From CAZYJD01 sp964647785 (lineage in GTDB: Bacteria > Bacteroidota > Bacteroidia > NS11-12g > UBA9320): a stretch of DNA of 5,845 nucleotides. Below are positions 5,603-5,845 of this stretch, piece by piece (positions within the stretch are counted from its first letter, which is position 1; each line of letters starts with the position of its first letter). The DNA lies in contig CAZYJD010000108.1 in assembly GCA_964647785.1 (NCBI GenBank), positions 1 to 5,845 on the forward strand. The letters run 5' to 3'. The notes under the pieces were generated by a model. It had not been told where the DNA came from. It saw only the letters and a list, made by a program, of their open reading frames with translations, and ran no database searches. A program made the translations under genes and the position numbers.

Positions 5603-5845
5603 TTAAACGCGCTTTTCTTTAATTCTTGCTGATTTACCGGAACGGCCTCTGAGGTAAAACAAACGAGCTCTTCTCACTTTACCGCGACGATTCACCGTAA
5701 TTTTTTCAATATTGGGGCTGTGGATTGGGAAAATACGCTCCACACCGATGTTACCACTTACTTTGCGAACAGTAAAGGTTTCTGCCATACCAGCGTTTCT
5801 TCTTTGGATTACTGTTCCCTGAAACAACTGTATACGCTCTTTGTT
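5603..5845 (-). CDS. rplS: 50S ribosomal protein L19 (C-terminal 80 residues; start lies outside the window)
   Basis: L19 is a small basic protein of the large ribosomal subunit, placed at the interface with the 30S subunit. The frame is open to the right edge, so about 30-40 N-terminal residues are missing. The visible part begins Asn-Lys-Glu-Arg-Ile-Gln-Leu-Phe-Gln-Gly-Thr-Val-Ile and contains the L19 core: Thr-Phe-Thr-Val-Arg-Lys, Gly-Val-Glu-Arg-Ile-Phe, His-Ser-Pro, Val-Arg-Arg-Ala-Arg-Leu-Phe-Tyr-Leu-Arg, and Gly-Lys-Ser-Ala-Arg-Ile-Lys-Glu near the end. It matches the E. coli L19 pattern closely over this length. The TTG at 5825-5827 is an internal leucine codon, not a start. The gene is followed after 22 bases by its own terminator, so it is probably the last gene of the upstream ribosomal transcript. 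Confidence 0.97.
   Translation of the reverse strand, partial: NKERIQLFQGTVIQRRNAGMAETFTVRKVSGNIGVERIFPIHSPNIEKITVNRRGKVRRARLFYLRGRSGKSARIKEKRV

Noticed and set aside
1..5845. A novel defence, mobile or biosynthetic system
   Set aside because: The genes are core or common housekeeping families with full-length conserved motifs. I saw no transposase, integrase, toxin-antitoxin pair, tRNA, direct-repeat array or terminal repeats.

Overview
The window looks like ordinary chromosomal DNA of a member of the Bacteroidota. The supporting evidence is the style of ValS (PPPNVTGVLHMGHMLN, CWVPGTDHASIATEAK), a secreted DUF4412-like protein whose signal peptide ends in Ala-Ile-Ala-Gln, the near absence of Shine-Dalgarno sequences before the genes, and a TAnnTTTG-type -7 box. 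The genus cannot be fixed from this sequence.

Layout, left to right. Positions 2-148 (+) hold the last 48 codons of an unrecognised gene. It converges on a block of five minus-strand genes, which read in transcription order (right to left) as follows: the C-terminal 80 residues of ribosomal protein L19 (rplS, 5603-5845, cut by the window edge); an intrinsic terminator (5553-5580); valyl-tRNA synthetase (valS, 2912-5539); a LOG-family nucleotide phosphoribohydrolase (2328-2885); a sodium-dependent dicarboxylate/amino-acid symporter of the DAACS/SDF family (883-2244); and a secreted, methionine-rich DUF4412-like protein (169-831). No gap exceeds 85 bases, and no RNA gene, insertion sequence, CRISPR array or phage gene was seen.

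How the genes relate. rplS ends its transcript at a strong hairpin immediately before valS. valS and the LOG gene lie 26 bases apart and are probably co-transcribed. The symporter (83-base gap) and the DUF4412-like gene (51-base gap) may be read from the same transcript, since no convincing terminator separates them, but they share no evident pathway with valS.

I found no previously undescribed multi-gene system. The points worth a second look are small: a perfect 20-bp palindrome inside the valS editing domain; an rplS terminator whose stem is fully paired only in the minus-strand RNA and whose U-tract contains a valS -7 box; a symporter lacking the aspartate that normally binds the substrate amino group; and a strongly clustered Met-x-Met pattern in the secreted protein.
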